64,000 nt of DNA. Source: Plectrocnemia conspersa. Its lineage: Eukaryota; Arthropoda; Insecta; Trichoptera; Polycentropodidae. The translations under genes and the position numbers were made by a program. How positions within the stretch are numbered: the stretch's first letter is position 1; each line of letters begins with the position of its first letter. Shown here in pieces: positions 33,190 to 44,870 of the stretch. The notes beneath the pieces were generated by a model. The model had not been told where the DNA came from. It searched no databases and saw nothing but the letters and a program-made list of their open reading frames with translations. The stretch is from assembly GCA_009617715.1 (NCBI GenBank), contig VTFK01000110.1, positions 186,001 to 250,000 on the forward strand. Reading direction: 5' to 3'.

Positions 33190-33392
33190 TTTAGGGACGG
33201 TGATGGTTACGGGTGGCAATTAGACACAGATTGAGCCGCTGCAGTAATATTTATTTGATGATACTTGTTTACATTACAAAAAGGGCGCGCACGCGGCGGC
33301 ACGCGTCCGAACCTTTGCAAGCTTGCCGGTAGAGAGGGAGAAAAACCGTCACGCCAATGCTACTCCAGCGCCAACCAGTTTTGGCCATAACA
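33190..33392 (-). repeat. LTR copy R2 of the TGTTATGG family
   Basis: On the minus strand it begins TGTTATGGCCAAAACTGG just after a G-rich tgggggcc tract. It carries ggcaagcttgcaaaggttcg and an AATAAA signal (tcaaataaatattactgcag), and ends cccgtaaccatcaccgtccc then taaa. U3, a poly(A) signal about 50 bp before the end, and an upstream purine tract fit an LTR in minus orientation. Plus-strand frames here are shadows. Confidence 0.7.
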
Positions 33393-33768
33393 AGTCTAAA
33401 TTGGCCCCCATACACCTGAATAAAAAGTGGCATAGTAGTTACCCTACTGGATGCAGGGAGACACGCATATACAACCAGAGCATATGCGCGGTTTACTTTA
33501 ATACTACTCCCTCAAAAAACTATAATTATTAAAGTAAACGGAGAGATTATCATGGTTGACGTGACCGATCGCTTTTACACGATGTTGCTGTGTACTATGT
33601 CCGTGTCCACAATAAGTCGGCACGGAACAGTACTGTCACCAAGATCGCTGTTAAAACAAGAACTTATATTTACATGAAATATTTTTAAAAAGCCGAAATA
33701 GCAAATCCTGTATTTATTTTATTTTATGAAAAATACACTATTGATAAACATCTATTGCTTGTAAACAA
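33393..33768. other. Segment between two LTR-family copies
   Basis: It lies between copies R2 and R3, both in minus orientation, so it could be the much-reduced interior of one element. No retroelement protein is readable. It has inverted strings tttactttaata/tattaaagtaaa near 33,495 and 33,530. Confidence 0.4.
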
Positions 33769-33957
33769 TTTAGCGACGGGTGGCAATTATACACAGATTG
33801 AGCCGCTGCAGTAGTATTTTATTGGAGTATTTAAGTAAGTTTAGATGTTGACAAAGCGGACGCGAGACGACGCGCCTGAATGCCCGGAATATTGCCAGTC
33901 GAGAGAATAACCGTCACGCCAGTGTTATCCAAATACCGTAAAGTTTTGGCCATAACA
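33769..33957 (-). repeat. LTR copy R3 of the TGTTATGG family
   Basis: On the minus strand it begins TGTTATGGCCAAAACTTTAC, includes gcgtgacggttattctctcg, ccaataaaatactactgcag (poly(A)-type signal) and ends gccacccgtcgctaaa. Its core (ggcattcaggcgcgtcgtct) is closest to copy R5 at 20.5 kb, indicating at least two subfamilies (R3/R5 and R2/R4). Confidence 0.7.
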
Positions 33958-34562
33958 AAATCTAAATTTAAATGTAAATAGGCCCCAACAACAATAATAA
34001 TAATTTATAATTAATAAGTAGATGACACTGACTTTCAGATTTTGTGATTTTATTCTGACGTTTTACTTGACTTATCCCATTGTAAAGCATTAGGCGCACG
34101 CCCACCATGTTAGCACGGAAAATTATAAATAAAAAAAATATTTCTTCGATATTTTTAGAGTTTGGTGACTTAAAAATAGCATTGTTTTTAAACGATTTAA
34201 AAATAGCATTATTTTGTGCATTCTGAACCGCTATAAAATATTTTATTCAATCTCTTCGAATAGTATTCAGAAATTGCGTAATAAATGAGCTAATTAAATA
34301 TATATTTAGATTGGTAGAATTATTATATTATATTAATAAGTTTTCGAGCATTTTTTGCTTATATTTTTTTACGATAATGTGTTTATTTCATTTTTGAAAT
34401 GAAATACTTTTAACGCACATTATCTTCATGATGCACACTAACACACCCAAAAGACAGAACCTAATAAATTTAACAAGCATGATAAAATACATTAGATAAG
34501 ATAAAAACATCTAAACAAAAAGATAATAAAATCAGTAGATACAGTCGTTTGTAACGATCAGG
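33958..34562. other. Transporter upstream region
   Basis: AT-rich DNA before the SLC16-like gene. An inverted repeat (catttttgaaatg, about 34,389-34,401) and a cacattatcttcatgatgca stretch are present. The promoter could not be placed. Confidence 0.4.
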
Positions 34563-36425
34563 ATGGATCAACCAAACTCAAACATTTCCAACCAGAATAA
34601 CTTAAATATCGACAATGTTGTGGCTTCGCAGCCCGAATTGGGTCCGACTCCGCCAGACGGTGGCTACGGCTGGATTATATTATTTTGCTCGATGGTGTTA
34701 CAGCTGACCGTGCCTAGTATCACGGTAGCTTTTGGAATGATGATTTTGTTTTCAAACCTTCAAGAAGAATACGAAGAGAATGAGGTGTTCAAACTGTGGA
34801 AACATAATTTTGTAGTTGTACCTATTTTAACGGTGATTGTATCCGTTTTGTGCACGTCTTGGAGTCGGTCAGTTATATACGTATCGAGCAGACCAAGAAT
34901 TGTATCTATATCTGGGATATTTTTGATAGCTGCCGGAATATTGATGGCTAGCATTGTTATTGAAGAAGATGATGGAGCTCTTATTAATTTATTTGCTGGT
35001 TTTCTAGCAGGTTTGTATGTATTTATTAAATATATTCTGCTATATTACATTTTTGGTAAATCATATCTTTGAGCAGAATAAACATTATTGTATAAAATAT
35101 AACTTTTGTTTTATATATTATAGGAATCGGTTCATCTTTGGCAAATCAACAAGCGGAAATGCTCCTTAGCCAATATTTCACTAGCAAGTTGATTTTTGTG
35201 AAGTCCATTTATAAAATATATATATTATTAGGTAATATATTGGTATCTTTATTGATGGGTGGGTTATTATCACAGCAAGGTGTACGTACTGCTTTATTAG
35301 TATATTCAGGAGTTATACTACAAAATTGTATCGTTTTAATTGCATTCACAAGACCGACGTATTTTGTAGCTTCTATGCAAAAGAGCTATAAAGCACTCAA
35401 AGAAGCTTCTGAAGATGAAGACGAAGAGATATATTCTTCTCAACATGAAATTTCACAACCTAATGCGCAAGACAGTAACCTAAATGAAACTACTTCCACT
35501 GTTACGATACATGATGACGAACAAGACGAAGATGTAATAAATTCGTTCCATACAAGAAATACAGTGAAACAAGTCATTCAACCGGTTGCGACATTGAGAT
35601 TAGAAAATAATAATAGACCTTTTTATATTGAATCTCAGAACTATTTCGAAAGAATTGATGACTTAGAACCGCCAGAATCGCTATACAGAGAAACGACTAT
35701 AGCTAATAATAATAATGTACAAAGTAACATATTCAATTTTGAACCGGTAGCTATAAGCGCAGGCACAGCGAGGCGAACTTCGAAGACAAAGAAGAGCGTC
35801 ATATTATTGTTTTCGACTTTAAAAGACATTAAATTTTACGTTTATACATATATAGACCTAAACGTTAAACTATCGATGATGTTCTTTGGTCTTTTACTTC
35901 CTGCGTATATTTCACAGCAAGTACCAGACATGGAAATGTGGACCGTTGCAGGAATGGTGATCATCATTTACATTGGATCGACGTGTTTAAATATAGTCGT
36001 CATCTTTTTACCGAGGAACGCTCATAAGAAGTTTTTCCTAGCATTATTCAGTTTACTTTCGTTTGCGGGATTATTTGGTAATTACCGTTTATTTAGTGAT
36101 ATTATATTTATTATTATACAATAACTATTAATTCATTTTTTCAGCTCTATCTGAATGTAGTACTAGACCCTTGCTGATGATCAGCGGTATGTTGGCGAGT
36201 TTTGGTATAACAGCTCTATATATATTACTAGAGCCGATCTATAGTGATATGAAAGTCGATATAGAAGCGAACATGGTAGCGATGTCATCAAATTTCATCA
36301 TAGCAACAATAATTATGATAATTATTCTGATAGGAAACTTTCCTTATGCGACCTATTTTAAAATAGCAGGAATTTTGCAAATGGTCTCACCAATCTTGTT
36401 GTCATTGATAAGAAAAACGGCTTAA
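34563..36425 (+). CDS. Monocarboxylate transporter-like MFS protein (SLC16 type)
   Basis: Three exons (34563-35010, 35124-36077, 36145-36425) join in frame to 560 residues. The first helix is preceded by TPPDGGYGW, matching the SLC16 signature (D-G-G/S-x-G/A-W). Six hydrophobic helices are expected in the N-terminal half (for example ILFCSMVLQL, VVVPILTVIVSVL, SISGIFLIAAGILM) and six in the C-terminal half (starting KLSMMFFGLLLPAYI). A long acidic loop lies between them (SEDEDEEIYSSQHE). Family members carry lactate, pyruvate or other small molecules across the plasma membrane with protons. The substrate cannot be read here. Conserved Arg and Asp positions of classic MCT1 are not obvious, and the sequence is divergent, as in insect-expanded MCT-like paralogues. 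An intron of 113 bp and one of 67 bp have good GT-AG ends. Confidence 0.85.
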
Positions 36426-37039
36426 TTTAATACGTAGTATATGACGTTAATTTATATAAAATAAACCTCGGAAAAATATATTAGTCCATTAAAAAATATT
36501 GTTTTATTATTTAATATCTCAATATTTTTGGGTACTACATATTAATTTATAAGATGATGATTTGTGTTCTTATATTAATCATTAAATTATGTATTTTATT
36601 TGTTATAGGTTTATATTTATTATTTATATTGATAACAAAATTATGTATAATTAGAATCACAAAAATTAAACTTGATAGTTTTACACATTGAAATGGAAAT
36701 GTGATTTTGCAAATATTTAATCAAAAATAGGACAAAAAAGACCTTAGATTATATTATCTATCCAAGATAAATTAATCGCCCAATTTCTATAAAAAGTCAT
36801 GGATTATTTGGACATACAGAGAAGTCTTACTGACTCACATGTACTGATAATACAATATTATTATTTAAAACCATTTTCACAAAACGTTCTGAGCATAGAA
36901 CTATACAAACTTAAATTTAATATACTCCCGAAGAGTTGAATTGAAACTTTAGAGCAGGACTCTTTGCATTATATTGGAAGCTTTTGCACATTCCAGTTAA
37001 GATGTAAATTAATCCAACTTCTTAGATAATAATAGCTTT
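36426..37039. other. Transporter 3' region
   Basis: An aataaa signal (36,460-36,466, in aaaataaacc) lies about 35 bases after the transporter stop. The remainder is AT-rich and featureless. Confidence 0.5.
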
Positions 37040-37390
37040 GGTTGTTTATTACTTTGCTATTCTTCTGAAAGAGTTCTTTTCTCCGGTCTGCAAGTTTCAC
37101 GAGAACTTTGTAGCTCATTTCTGTTTACAGGTTTAGAATCAGTCCTTTTATAATTTTGACTAGTTCGCTAATAACATTCTTAATTTCTCCAGTTTGTATA
37201 CTATCTGAAGTGAACTTATTCCATATGTTACTCATTATAGATATTAAAGTTTCATTCCGGCATTATCAATATTTTTAACAACTTTATAAATGTCATACTC
37301 TTTCCAGAATTGCATTAACGACTTGATGTTCTATTCATCAAATTTAAAAATATTTAGGAAATAATCCCAAAAGGCTCGGCAACCAAAAGA
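37040..37390 (-). pseudogene. Possible pogo/Tigger transposase C-terminal relic
   Basis: Minus-strand translation includes FDE, IKSLMQFWKEYDIYKVVKNI then DNA, and after frame changes SNTWNK/YGIS-like and NELQSSRETCRPEKRTLSEE. The pattern W..Y.I......I..AW is typical of the region after the last catalytic residue in Tigger-type DDE transposases. The match is short and interrupted by stops, so the family is tentative. Confidence 0.4.
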
Positions 37391-38611
37391 TTAATGTTTA
37401 ATGCTGTTGAGATTTGTTTTTATAGAAAACTTAGTCACAAGTTCCACACAAAAAGAGAAATTTGATTAGTAAGTGATTGATTTGAATTTATATATAAGAT
37501 GTTTATTAACTTTAATAAGTACAAACAATGCAATCTGTGCAACCAACATAATACTTTGTATTTTATCTACCAGTGATTGAACACAGTTTTTAAAACTAGA
37601 TTTACGGGTAAAAGCCCGTAAATTTAACGGGTGTCATTAAAGATAGGAATATAGTGATCAGATCTTCAAAAATAAAAATAGTGTTAACATATTTGCATTG
37701 TTCAAATATAGTCATAAAAAAACCCAGAAAAAATACTGTCTGATACACATCAAATCAGAAACGCATAAATTTGACGGGTGCCGTAAATATAGTGTTAATG
37801 AATGTGCAATTTAATAATTTTTTACTTGTTAATTGAGATTTTGCCTTTTAATGACACTGTGCTGTTAGTTTACGTGACAAAGATAAGATAACTCGATTTA
37901 TTATAAGTGCATTTAGTTATTTCCAATAAGGTCTTGTTTCTATATAGATAATGTATGTAAAAATTCATCATAAAAAAATAACTTTTTCGCTATCGTATTT
38001 TTATAGAAAAGTTATAATACATTGCTAAAATCCAATTAAATTTATTTAAAATTAGAACTTACAGAAAAAACTAATAAACAAACGTAATTTGTGTCAAAAA
38101 TATAAATCATTACATAGTATATCTCGAATTTTATTGTCGTTTCAAAATAAAGAGGTTCACAGGGGGGGGATATTTATATATAATTTTAAAGGTATTGTAA
38201 TAAATGAAATAACTATAAATAGTTTGTATATATATCACCAAATATACATCAATTTATTAAGACTATTATAAATACAATTTGTTTTGGAATTTCATACCAC
38301 ACATGATGTTTTAATTACTATAAATATTCATTCATATACAAAAAATCCATGTTTTTGCTTTTAAAGCAAATAATATGATATATGAGATGAGACTAACTAT
38401 GATATGATTTTTACGTTATGATCTTTATTACTATCAAAAATGTAAATCAAAATAAAATTAATTCATAAGCAAAAAAAAAAATGTATATACAATTATTAGC
38501 ATTTAAAAGAAATACATAAATATAAAAAGTAAAATGTCTTTTATTATGGAAATTGACATGCAAATAAAAATAAGTATAAAATCACAATTTTCTAAATGCC
38601 ACAACATAAAT
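37391..38611. other. Noncoding AT-rich DNA before the SCYL2 stop
   Basis: Two direct near-copies, aaatttaacgggtgtcatta (near 37,620) and aaatttgacgggtgccgtaa (near 37,767), are about 150 bp apart and may bound a small repeat. The 60-codon frame at 38,089-38,271 is AT-driven. The end of this stretch contains the SCYL2 3' UTR. Confidence 0.45.
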
Positions 38612-41600
38612 TTAACCCAACAGATCCATTATGTCGCTGTTGGTTTGATTATTTGGCTTTGAATTTGAAGATAGTAAAGGTTGTTGAATATTCGATTTGC
38701 TTGGCTGATTGCTAGTATTCGTCAGCAGATCGAAATCGGACCAATTTTGATTCAAAAGCGGCTGTTTGGCTTGCGGCGTTGAATTGAAATTTAACATATT
38801 CGAGTTATTGTATGAAGTTTTTTGACCTGAATTCCATGCAAAGTTAGAATTGGCCGAAGAATTGGACCAGCCGACATCCGCTGACGGCACATTGGAATGT
38901 GCTGAACCCGTGAGCTGCGTATAACCTTGCTTGTTTTGATACGAGGGTTTCGGTTGAGTCCTCATCTGCGTGATGTTTGACTGCATCAATCGGTCGGTTA
39001 AATCGATGGGTTTAGTCTGGGAAGAAATTTGGGACATCGATTGAGATGTTGTAATAACCGGTTTTTGTTGAGATAATCGTTGCATACTCTCTTGCTGTTG
39101 AGCGATCCTGAAAAATAAAATGAATATAATATTTCGTCATTATACGCTTGAATAAAAATAATCAATACCGTTGCTTATCTTGAATTGATAAAGAAGTTGT
39201 GCTGGAACCGTTGAATGTATTCATTTGGGGCTTATTATCTATCGCTTGATTTTTATTCGGATTGTCCAGATTTAGACCAGAAAATATATCATCCAATTGG
39301 TTAATAGGTGCAGGAATCGGTGCTAAGGATCCTGTATTGACCGCTAGATTAGCGTCAAATGATCTGTAATAAAAATATATTTATATATTCTTGCAAAATG
39401 TATTAAATATATTTTTAAATTAATAATACTTTGATTCGTTTTGTATTGAATTTAACTGCTCTAATTTTGTCCTGTGTTCGCTTTCAACATGATTGACCAT
39501 TTCTTTAACGAGAGCAATCAGCGAATTGAACTGATTCAACGTGAGACCGTTTTCAATGCAGAGTGGCATCAAGAATGGCAAAATCTTCGTCGCCATCACG
39601 TCTTTTGTGATACCCAGCTTTTTATGAGTCATTGCTAGTTTATAAACGCCTAAAATCAATAATTTCATTAACTATTATTGCACTTATTCTAAATATCTAC
39701 GTATATACTAAATATATACGCATATACATATATATAACTGCTCAAAAGTTTCAGACAAAACAAGAAGTGAAGTTCAATGATTTGTATTGTTGATTATTGA
39801 AAATCTTAAGACAAATTTGACTGATTATTGTAATAACAAAGTATAGAGAAGTACTTTGTTTATTGGATAATTTTCACGAGATGTAAACCACTGATGTTTT
39901 TCTATATCAGAAGTAAAAACATATGTAATCTTATATAAAAAATAATAAAACATAATATTTTGCATATGGGTCGATGATTATTTGAGTTTAGATTTTCTTT
40001 CTAACATGAAAATGTTCCAAATCATTTGTAAAAAGTATGCAAAATGTATTTGTCATTCAATTGAATAATTAATTGACTCAATAAAAATATTATGGGTAAC
40101 AATTATCTATTTTGATTTCAGTCTGGTTTTTTCTTACTTACTTAGTAGTTGTTGATTGTGTTTACTCGGTTGTAACCTATTGGGCTAACGGCGGACATGT
40201 TGCAATAGAAGATATACAATGAATAAATATATTCTAATGTAACTGGTCTTAAGCCTTTAAGCAGTAGTATAAATCAAAATATGATCATCACAGTAAATTG
40301 ATCACTCGCAAGTATGAGAAGCATTACCATGCGAGATTACCATAATACATTCTTAGAACAACTGGAGTATAGACATGATAATTAAACTATTATGTAAAAT
40401 ATTACCTAATATTCCCATCAATACTGCAGGTTCTCTAGATGGAATCTTAGGAAGAAGCGGTAATACGTCGTCGAGGACTAACCACTTATCCAAATGTTCT
40501 AACAGCTTTCCAAGACAGAGTAAGCAATTTACTCTCACGGATAAATAATTGGTGGTGAGGCAAAGTTTCTTGATTCTTGGTAGTAGTGCATTTTTCATGG
40601 CCGGAAAATCTATCAGGGACGCAAAAGTCGGTATGACGGACAAGCACAACTCTTGAATTTGCTGAGCGTCCGATTCTAGTGCTCTGTACAGCATACCCAA
40701 AACGTCCGATTTGATTTCTTCGGCCGGAGTTAATTTTAGTAACAGCTCCATCTTTTGCATGAAGATGAGCAATATTTGGATAGGTTCTTGAAGCGTCATA
40801 ATCGGTTTCAACGAAGGTAATATGTGCTTTTTGAATTCATCTTTTGTTGAGTTTTCGGCGATCAGAAGAACGTTCGGCAAAACGAACGGCACCATTTGAG
40901 CGTTGACAAACTCTTTTGTCAAAGACGGTAGCACTCGATAGACACAGACTCTGTGCGGTAGTTTTTGTATAATTTGAGGTAAGCCTTTGTAGAACTGTGA
41001 TTTTTGAAGGTTGTCCCATTGGAACATTGAATCTAAATAATTTAGGGTTTTCACTCCGACGTCATCGAAATACGGAATCTGAAAGTAATTAACTTGTTGC
41101 ATAAGTTGTGTTAAATTAATTATAATATTATTTATACGACATACTTTTATAAACTGGTGTGGATCAGGTCTTAATTCGGGCGTCGGGTTCAACATTAGTT
41201 TAACATATTCGATTAGCCCGTCAGTTATGCAATTGAGTCTAGATAAAGGTAAGTGTTTCAGTTCACCGACAAACTTTTTACATTTTGTATAGTTATCTTG
41301 ACAATTGGCCAAAGAAATTCCGCCGTTTGAGTGTAAACAATAAATTAACATCCCGAGAGAGTAGAAATCGCTAGCGGCCGAATGAGAAGCAGATAGAATA
41401 CATTCGGGAGCGAAAAAATCCAAATTAGGTTGCGTCAACGGATGCATCGCTTGACAATATTCTGTAAACGGCCAAAATGGAACAGGGTTTGGACCGCCTT
41501 GGTTTAAGACGCAAAAATCAAATCCGAAAATCTTCCAAGCTCCCTGCTGATTGATTACAATCGATTCTGGACAGATATTTTTATGTAAAAGTTTAACGTC

Positions 41601-42176
41601 GCTATGTAAAAACGAAAGACCTTCGGCTACTTGCAAAAGACCATATTTAATTTCGACTTGAAATAATTTATAGTTGGACATATAAGCGGGTAAAGGTTGG
41701 GGCATGTTCTCGGTGTTTCCTAATATGTTAGCGAGGCTAGCAAACACAGGTTCGGTCGCAAACGCTAAACTCTCTCTACTTTCTTCTAACGGATGTTGAA
41801 GAGTCAACAATTGCGGGTGGCGTAACTTAGTAAGCTGTGTTATGCCTCTTTTTAAAGTGTCCAACATCACGTCTCTGTCGCCTTTGTTCCATCGGTCTAA
41901 AGAACGCTTCTCAAATACAAAGATAGAAGCTTCTTGTTTGGTCGATTTCTTGAAACCCTTATAAATTTTCCACTGCAGACCTAAAAAATAATTATTATAT
42001 TTAAATTTGTATATAAATAATCTAATTAATTAATATGTATTTTAAATACCAGGGCCAGCACTAGCAATATGATGCGAAGCTTCAAATTCTCTTGTTACAG
42101 GATTTCCAGGAAGAACGCCGGAAAGTTGTGACACTGTGCTCGTCACGGAGGAATATAATTTATTTATAACGTCCAT
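38612..42176 (-). CDS. SCYL2: SCY1-like pseudokinase 2
   Basis: SCYL2 binds clathrin and adaptors and acts in endosome-Golgi trafficking. Minus-strand exons are 42176-42050, 41980-41145, 41078-40406, 39649-39430, 39363-39169 and 39107-38612, all in phase, giving 848 residues (human about 929). Order: MDVINKLYSSVTSTVSQL start, kinase-like domain, HEAT-type repeats, and a Gln/Asn/Ser-rich tail ending DIMDLLG. The catalytic loop is HKNICPESIVI in place of HRDxKxxN and the DFG site reads GFD, so it is a pseudokinase as in the family. PYFDDVGVKTLNYLD, LPNVLLIAENSTKDEF, PIQILLIFMQKMELLL, IPSREPAVLMGILG and GVYKLAMTHKKLGITKD align closely with human SCYL2. The 66-nt intron at 41,079-41,144 has no stop and is in frame. 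It must be spliced to give HQFIK-IPYFDD. Confidence 0.95.
41079..41144 (-). other. Stop-free 66-nt intron in SCYL2
   Basis: On the minus strand it begins GTATGTCGT and ends TTACTTTCAG, with a length divisible by 3 and no stop codon. Translated, it would insert VCRINNIIINLTQLMQQVNY plus two residues between PHQFIK and IPYFDD, where the human protein has no extra residues. I therefore call it an intron. Retention would still yield a full-length protein. Confidence 0.8.
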
Positions 42177-42356
42177 TTTTCAATTTTACTAATTCTTATT
42201 GCGTATTTTTACAAAAAACGTTGACTAGAACATGACAGATTTGGTGAATAATAAAAAAACTAGCATATGACACCAGAATTTGACGTACAGTGCTGCCAGT
42301 CGATAAAATAAAAATCTCACACCAAAATTGGGAAAATAATAATAATATTTTATTTA
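42177..42356. promoter_or_regulatory. SCYL2 5' UTR/promoter region
   Basis: It directly precedes the SCYL2 ATG on the minus strand. No clear core-promoter motif is visible. A MITE begins 180 bp upstream of the start codon. Confidence 0.35.
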
Positions 42357-42570
42357 CAAATGAGTGCTATTTTACAGGGAATTATTTTCAGAGATATGTG
42401 CATTTAAATAATAATTTTGTTTCACAAAACAATTTGTTTGTGCATTTATTTTAGGTTTGGATTTTTTTTCGGAAAAGGATTCGTTGCAAGTTCTGACTAA
42501 TAGGCACGATCAACAGTAATGCACAAACAATTTGTTCTACGGAACTATTATTTTGTATATTGCTCATTTA
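42357..42570. mobile_element. TIR-bearing MITE (TGTGCATT family), copy C
   Basis: The left end aaatgagtgctattttac with caatttgtttgtgcatt and the right end aatgcacaaacaatttgttc with tattgctcattt are inverted relatives (about 50 bp TIR with indels). The element shares its core ggattcgttgcaa and both ends with copies A and B. It sits about 180 bp upstream of the SCYL2 start codon. Confidence 0.7.
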
Positions 42571-42933
42571 AATTGTTTACTTAAAAAGAAAAAGCAATGT
42601 GTGTTCATATTATTATGAGAAAAATCAATTTGAATATGTCTAATGTAAAAATCATGTTTCAGATGTTCATTTGCAATACACCAGTGAACGTCACAGCTTC
42701 CAATTTGTACACACATATATTGGCGCGTGCTAGAGCCCAGTCACAAAAATAAAGTCGTATACGTCGCACGAAAATACGATTGTGTGTTTTTTGTTTCTAC
42801 CTGCGCTGCAATAAAGGTTATTATCAGGAAACTGCAGCGTATCGACATAGCTTGGAGAGTTTAAAAGAGATCGTAAACTTTTACACGTATGATATATTAT
42901 ATCAAAAATGCAATTAAAAACATTACAAAAATT
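42571..42933. other. Noncoding spacer
   Basis: It lies between a MITE and an LTR copy. A tattggcgcgtgctagagccc string near 42,718 loosely resembles a primer-binding site but has no supporting structure. Confidence 0.4.
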
Positions 42934-43141
42934 TTTAGGGGCTGTGATGATGGCGGGTGGCAATGAGACACAGATTGAGCCGCTGCAGTAGTATATTTAT
43001 TTGAGGTTACGGTTTTACATTACAAGAATGGGGCGGACGCGCGACGGCACGCGTCCGAACCCTTACAAGCTTGCCGGAAGAGAGAGAGAAAAAACCGTCA
43101 CGCCGATGCTACTCCAGTGCCCACTAGTTTTGGCCATAACA
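42934..43141 (-). repeat. LTR copy R4 of the TGTTATGG family
   Basis: On the minus strand it begins TGTTATGGCCAAAACTAG after tgggggcc. It contains gcgtgacggttttttctctc, ggcaagcttgtaagggttcg and an AATAAA signal (tcaaataaatatactactgc), and ends gccacccgccatcatcacag then cccctaaa. It is closest to R2. No second LTR or coding interior is nearby, so it is a solo LTR. Confidence 0.7.
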
Positions 43142-44079
43142 AATCTATATTGGCCCCCATAAATTATTAAAATATTTTTATTATATAGTGATACAAATTA
43201 TTTACATAATAGATATAAATTTACATACATAGAAAATATACATATTTTAAAATACAATTAATTATATTTAAAAAATAAAAATATAAAATAAAATCACGGT
43301 TAAGTTGGAAGTCAGTTTTCTTTGGTTTCGTTCCAACAATATTATCATTTTTTAATGATGTAGAAGAATATTGGTAGCTCATTTTCAATGTTTAAAAAGT
43401 CACTATGAAAAATTGTGGATACCGAATCCAAAAACAGTTTGCTGGTAACAGATACGTCAAAAATTCGTACTGCAATAATTTTGTAAATGCGTTGTCTACG
43501 TATACAGACGTATGCGAGAGAGAAGCGACACATGCGCGTAAGAATATTCGCTGTCTCGCTCGTTCTTGTTGAAGCGGTAATGTTCCTTTCAAAGATTTCG
43601 TCTGTGTCCCATCCGGTTATAAAAATAAATATCGTCTATTTCGGACAAAATAAAATATATATGATATTACACTAACTGGTTGTCAACTCCTACAATATGA
43701 TTGTGTGAGTAAATCGTATGTGTGTTTTTGGATGAAATGTGGATAGCGTGATGACCACTGCTGACAATAGAAACAAGTGGAGTCAGGAGTTTTAATTTTA
43801 CAAACTAAACATAATATGTATTATACATAGCTGTATACAATTAACACGTATTCTGTCGTTAGCACGGTGATGTTTAGCTTAACTTTCAACTAAAAAGTAA
43901 AAATAGCTCAGTTGACCTAGAAATGCCAGCCAACATGTCATGTCGCTATTGTTTATCATTTGGGAGTTCTTGTGATAGACATATTGACAGACACATATAT
44001 TTTCTGTTTATAATATATTGGCTGATCCAATTCGAGCTTTCAATATTAGCAGCAATGTATTAATCTAATAATAATAAGC
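43142..44079. other. Noncoding DNA
   Basis: Nothing is recognised. The overlapping opposed frames at 43,345-43,675 have no family features. Confidence 0.5.
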
Positions 44080-44600
44080 AAAATTGCCGTATACGAGGCG
44101 GGAAAAATCCTCAAGTGATTCACAAGAGACCATTACATGCCCAAAAAGTGATTGTTTGGTGCGCATTGTGGTCAGGCGGCGTCATTGCGCCTTACTACTT
44201 TTTTGAAAACGATGAAGGTTGGGCTATAACAGTTAGCGGTGAACACTATTGCCGCATGATAACCGTTATTTTTGCCACAAAATCGAAGATATTAATATTG
44301 AATATATATATGTGGTCCCAATAAAATGCATCGAGTGCAACATTGAATGATTTGAGTAAAAAGTTCCTAGTTTGAATTATTTCACATTTTGGTGACCTCG
44401 ACTGGCCGCCAACATCAAATGCGGTTGAATTTTTTTATGGAATTAGGTTAAGGGTCGTGTCTATATTGGCAAACCCGAAACATTGGAGCACCCAAAAAAC
44501 AAAATCTGCTAAGTTATAGTCGAAATACCACCCGAAATGTACGAAAAAGTCATCGAAAATTATATTGGAAGGATCGGCTGCTGCAAAGAGCGGCCATTTA
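44080..44600 (+). pseudogene. Mariner-type transposase middle/C-terminal relic (family C)
   Basis: Plus-strand translation gives NKQNCRIRGGKNPQVIHKR, HAQKVIVWCALWSGGVIAPY, FFENDEGWAITVSGEHY and CRMI, then in other frames WPP/DLDWPPTS-like and KPETLEHPKNKIC with YEKVIENYIGRI. It continues the family C protein from almost exactly where the 19.3 kb relic stops. It is interrupted by stops and shifts and is inactive. Confidence 0.8.
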
Positions 44601-44833
44601 ATTAATATTATTTCTCATAATTAATGAAATACAGCAAATGTTCAATTATTAAAAAACGAATATATCATCAAATTTACGTATTAAAAAAAGTTTGGTGGCT
44701 GAAGATAGATCATCCCCTATTTGAAATTCTAAAAGCAGAAATACTATTTTATTCAAATTTAATATAATTATACAATTTTTATTAAATATTAATCATATGG
44801 GCTGCTTTTAAATATATTATGTAACAATTTTTT

Positions 44834-44870
44834 ATGTGTGTGTGTATGTGTGGGGGTGGGAGGGGGGAGG
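44834..44870. repeat. GT-rich then G-rich low-complexity tract
   Basis: It reads tgtgtgtgtgtatgtgtg followed by gggggtgggaggggggagg. Four G-runs of 3-6 bases separated by single bases are close to a G-quadruplex pattern. It sits about 490 bp upstream of the RhoGAP ATG. Confidence 0.7.
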
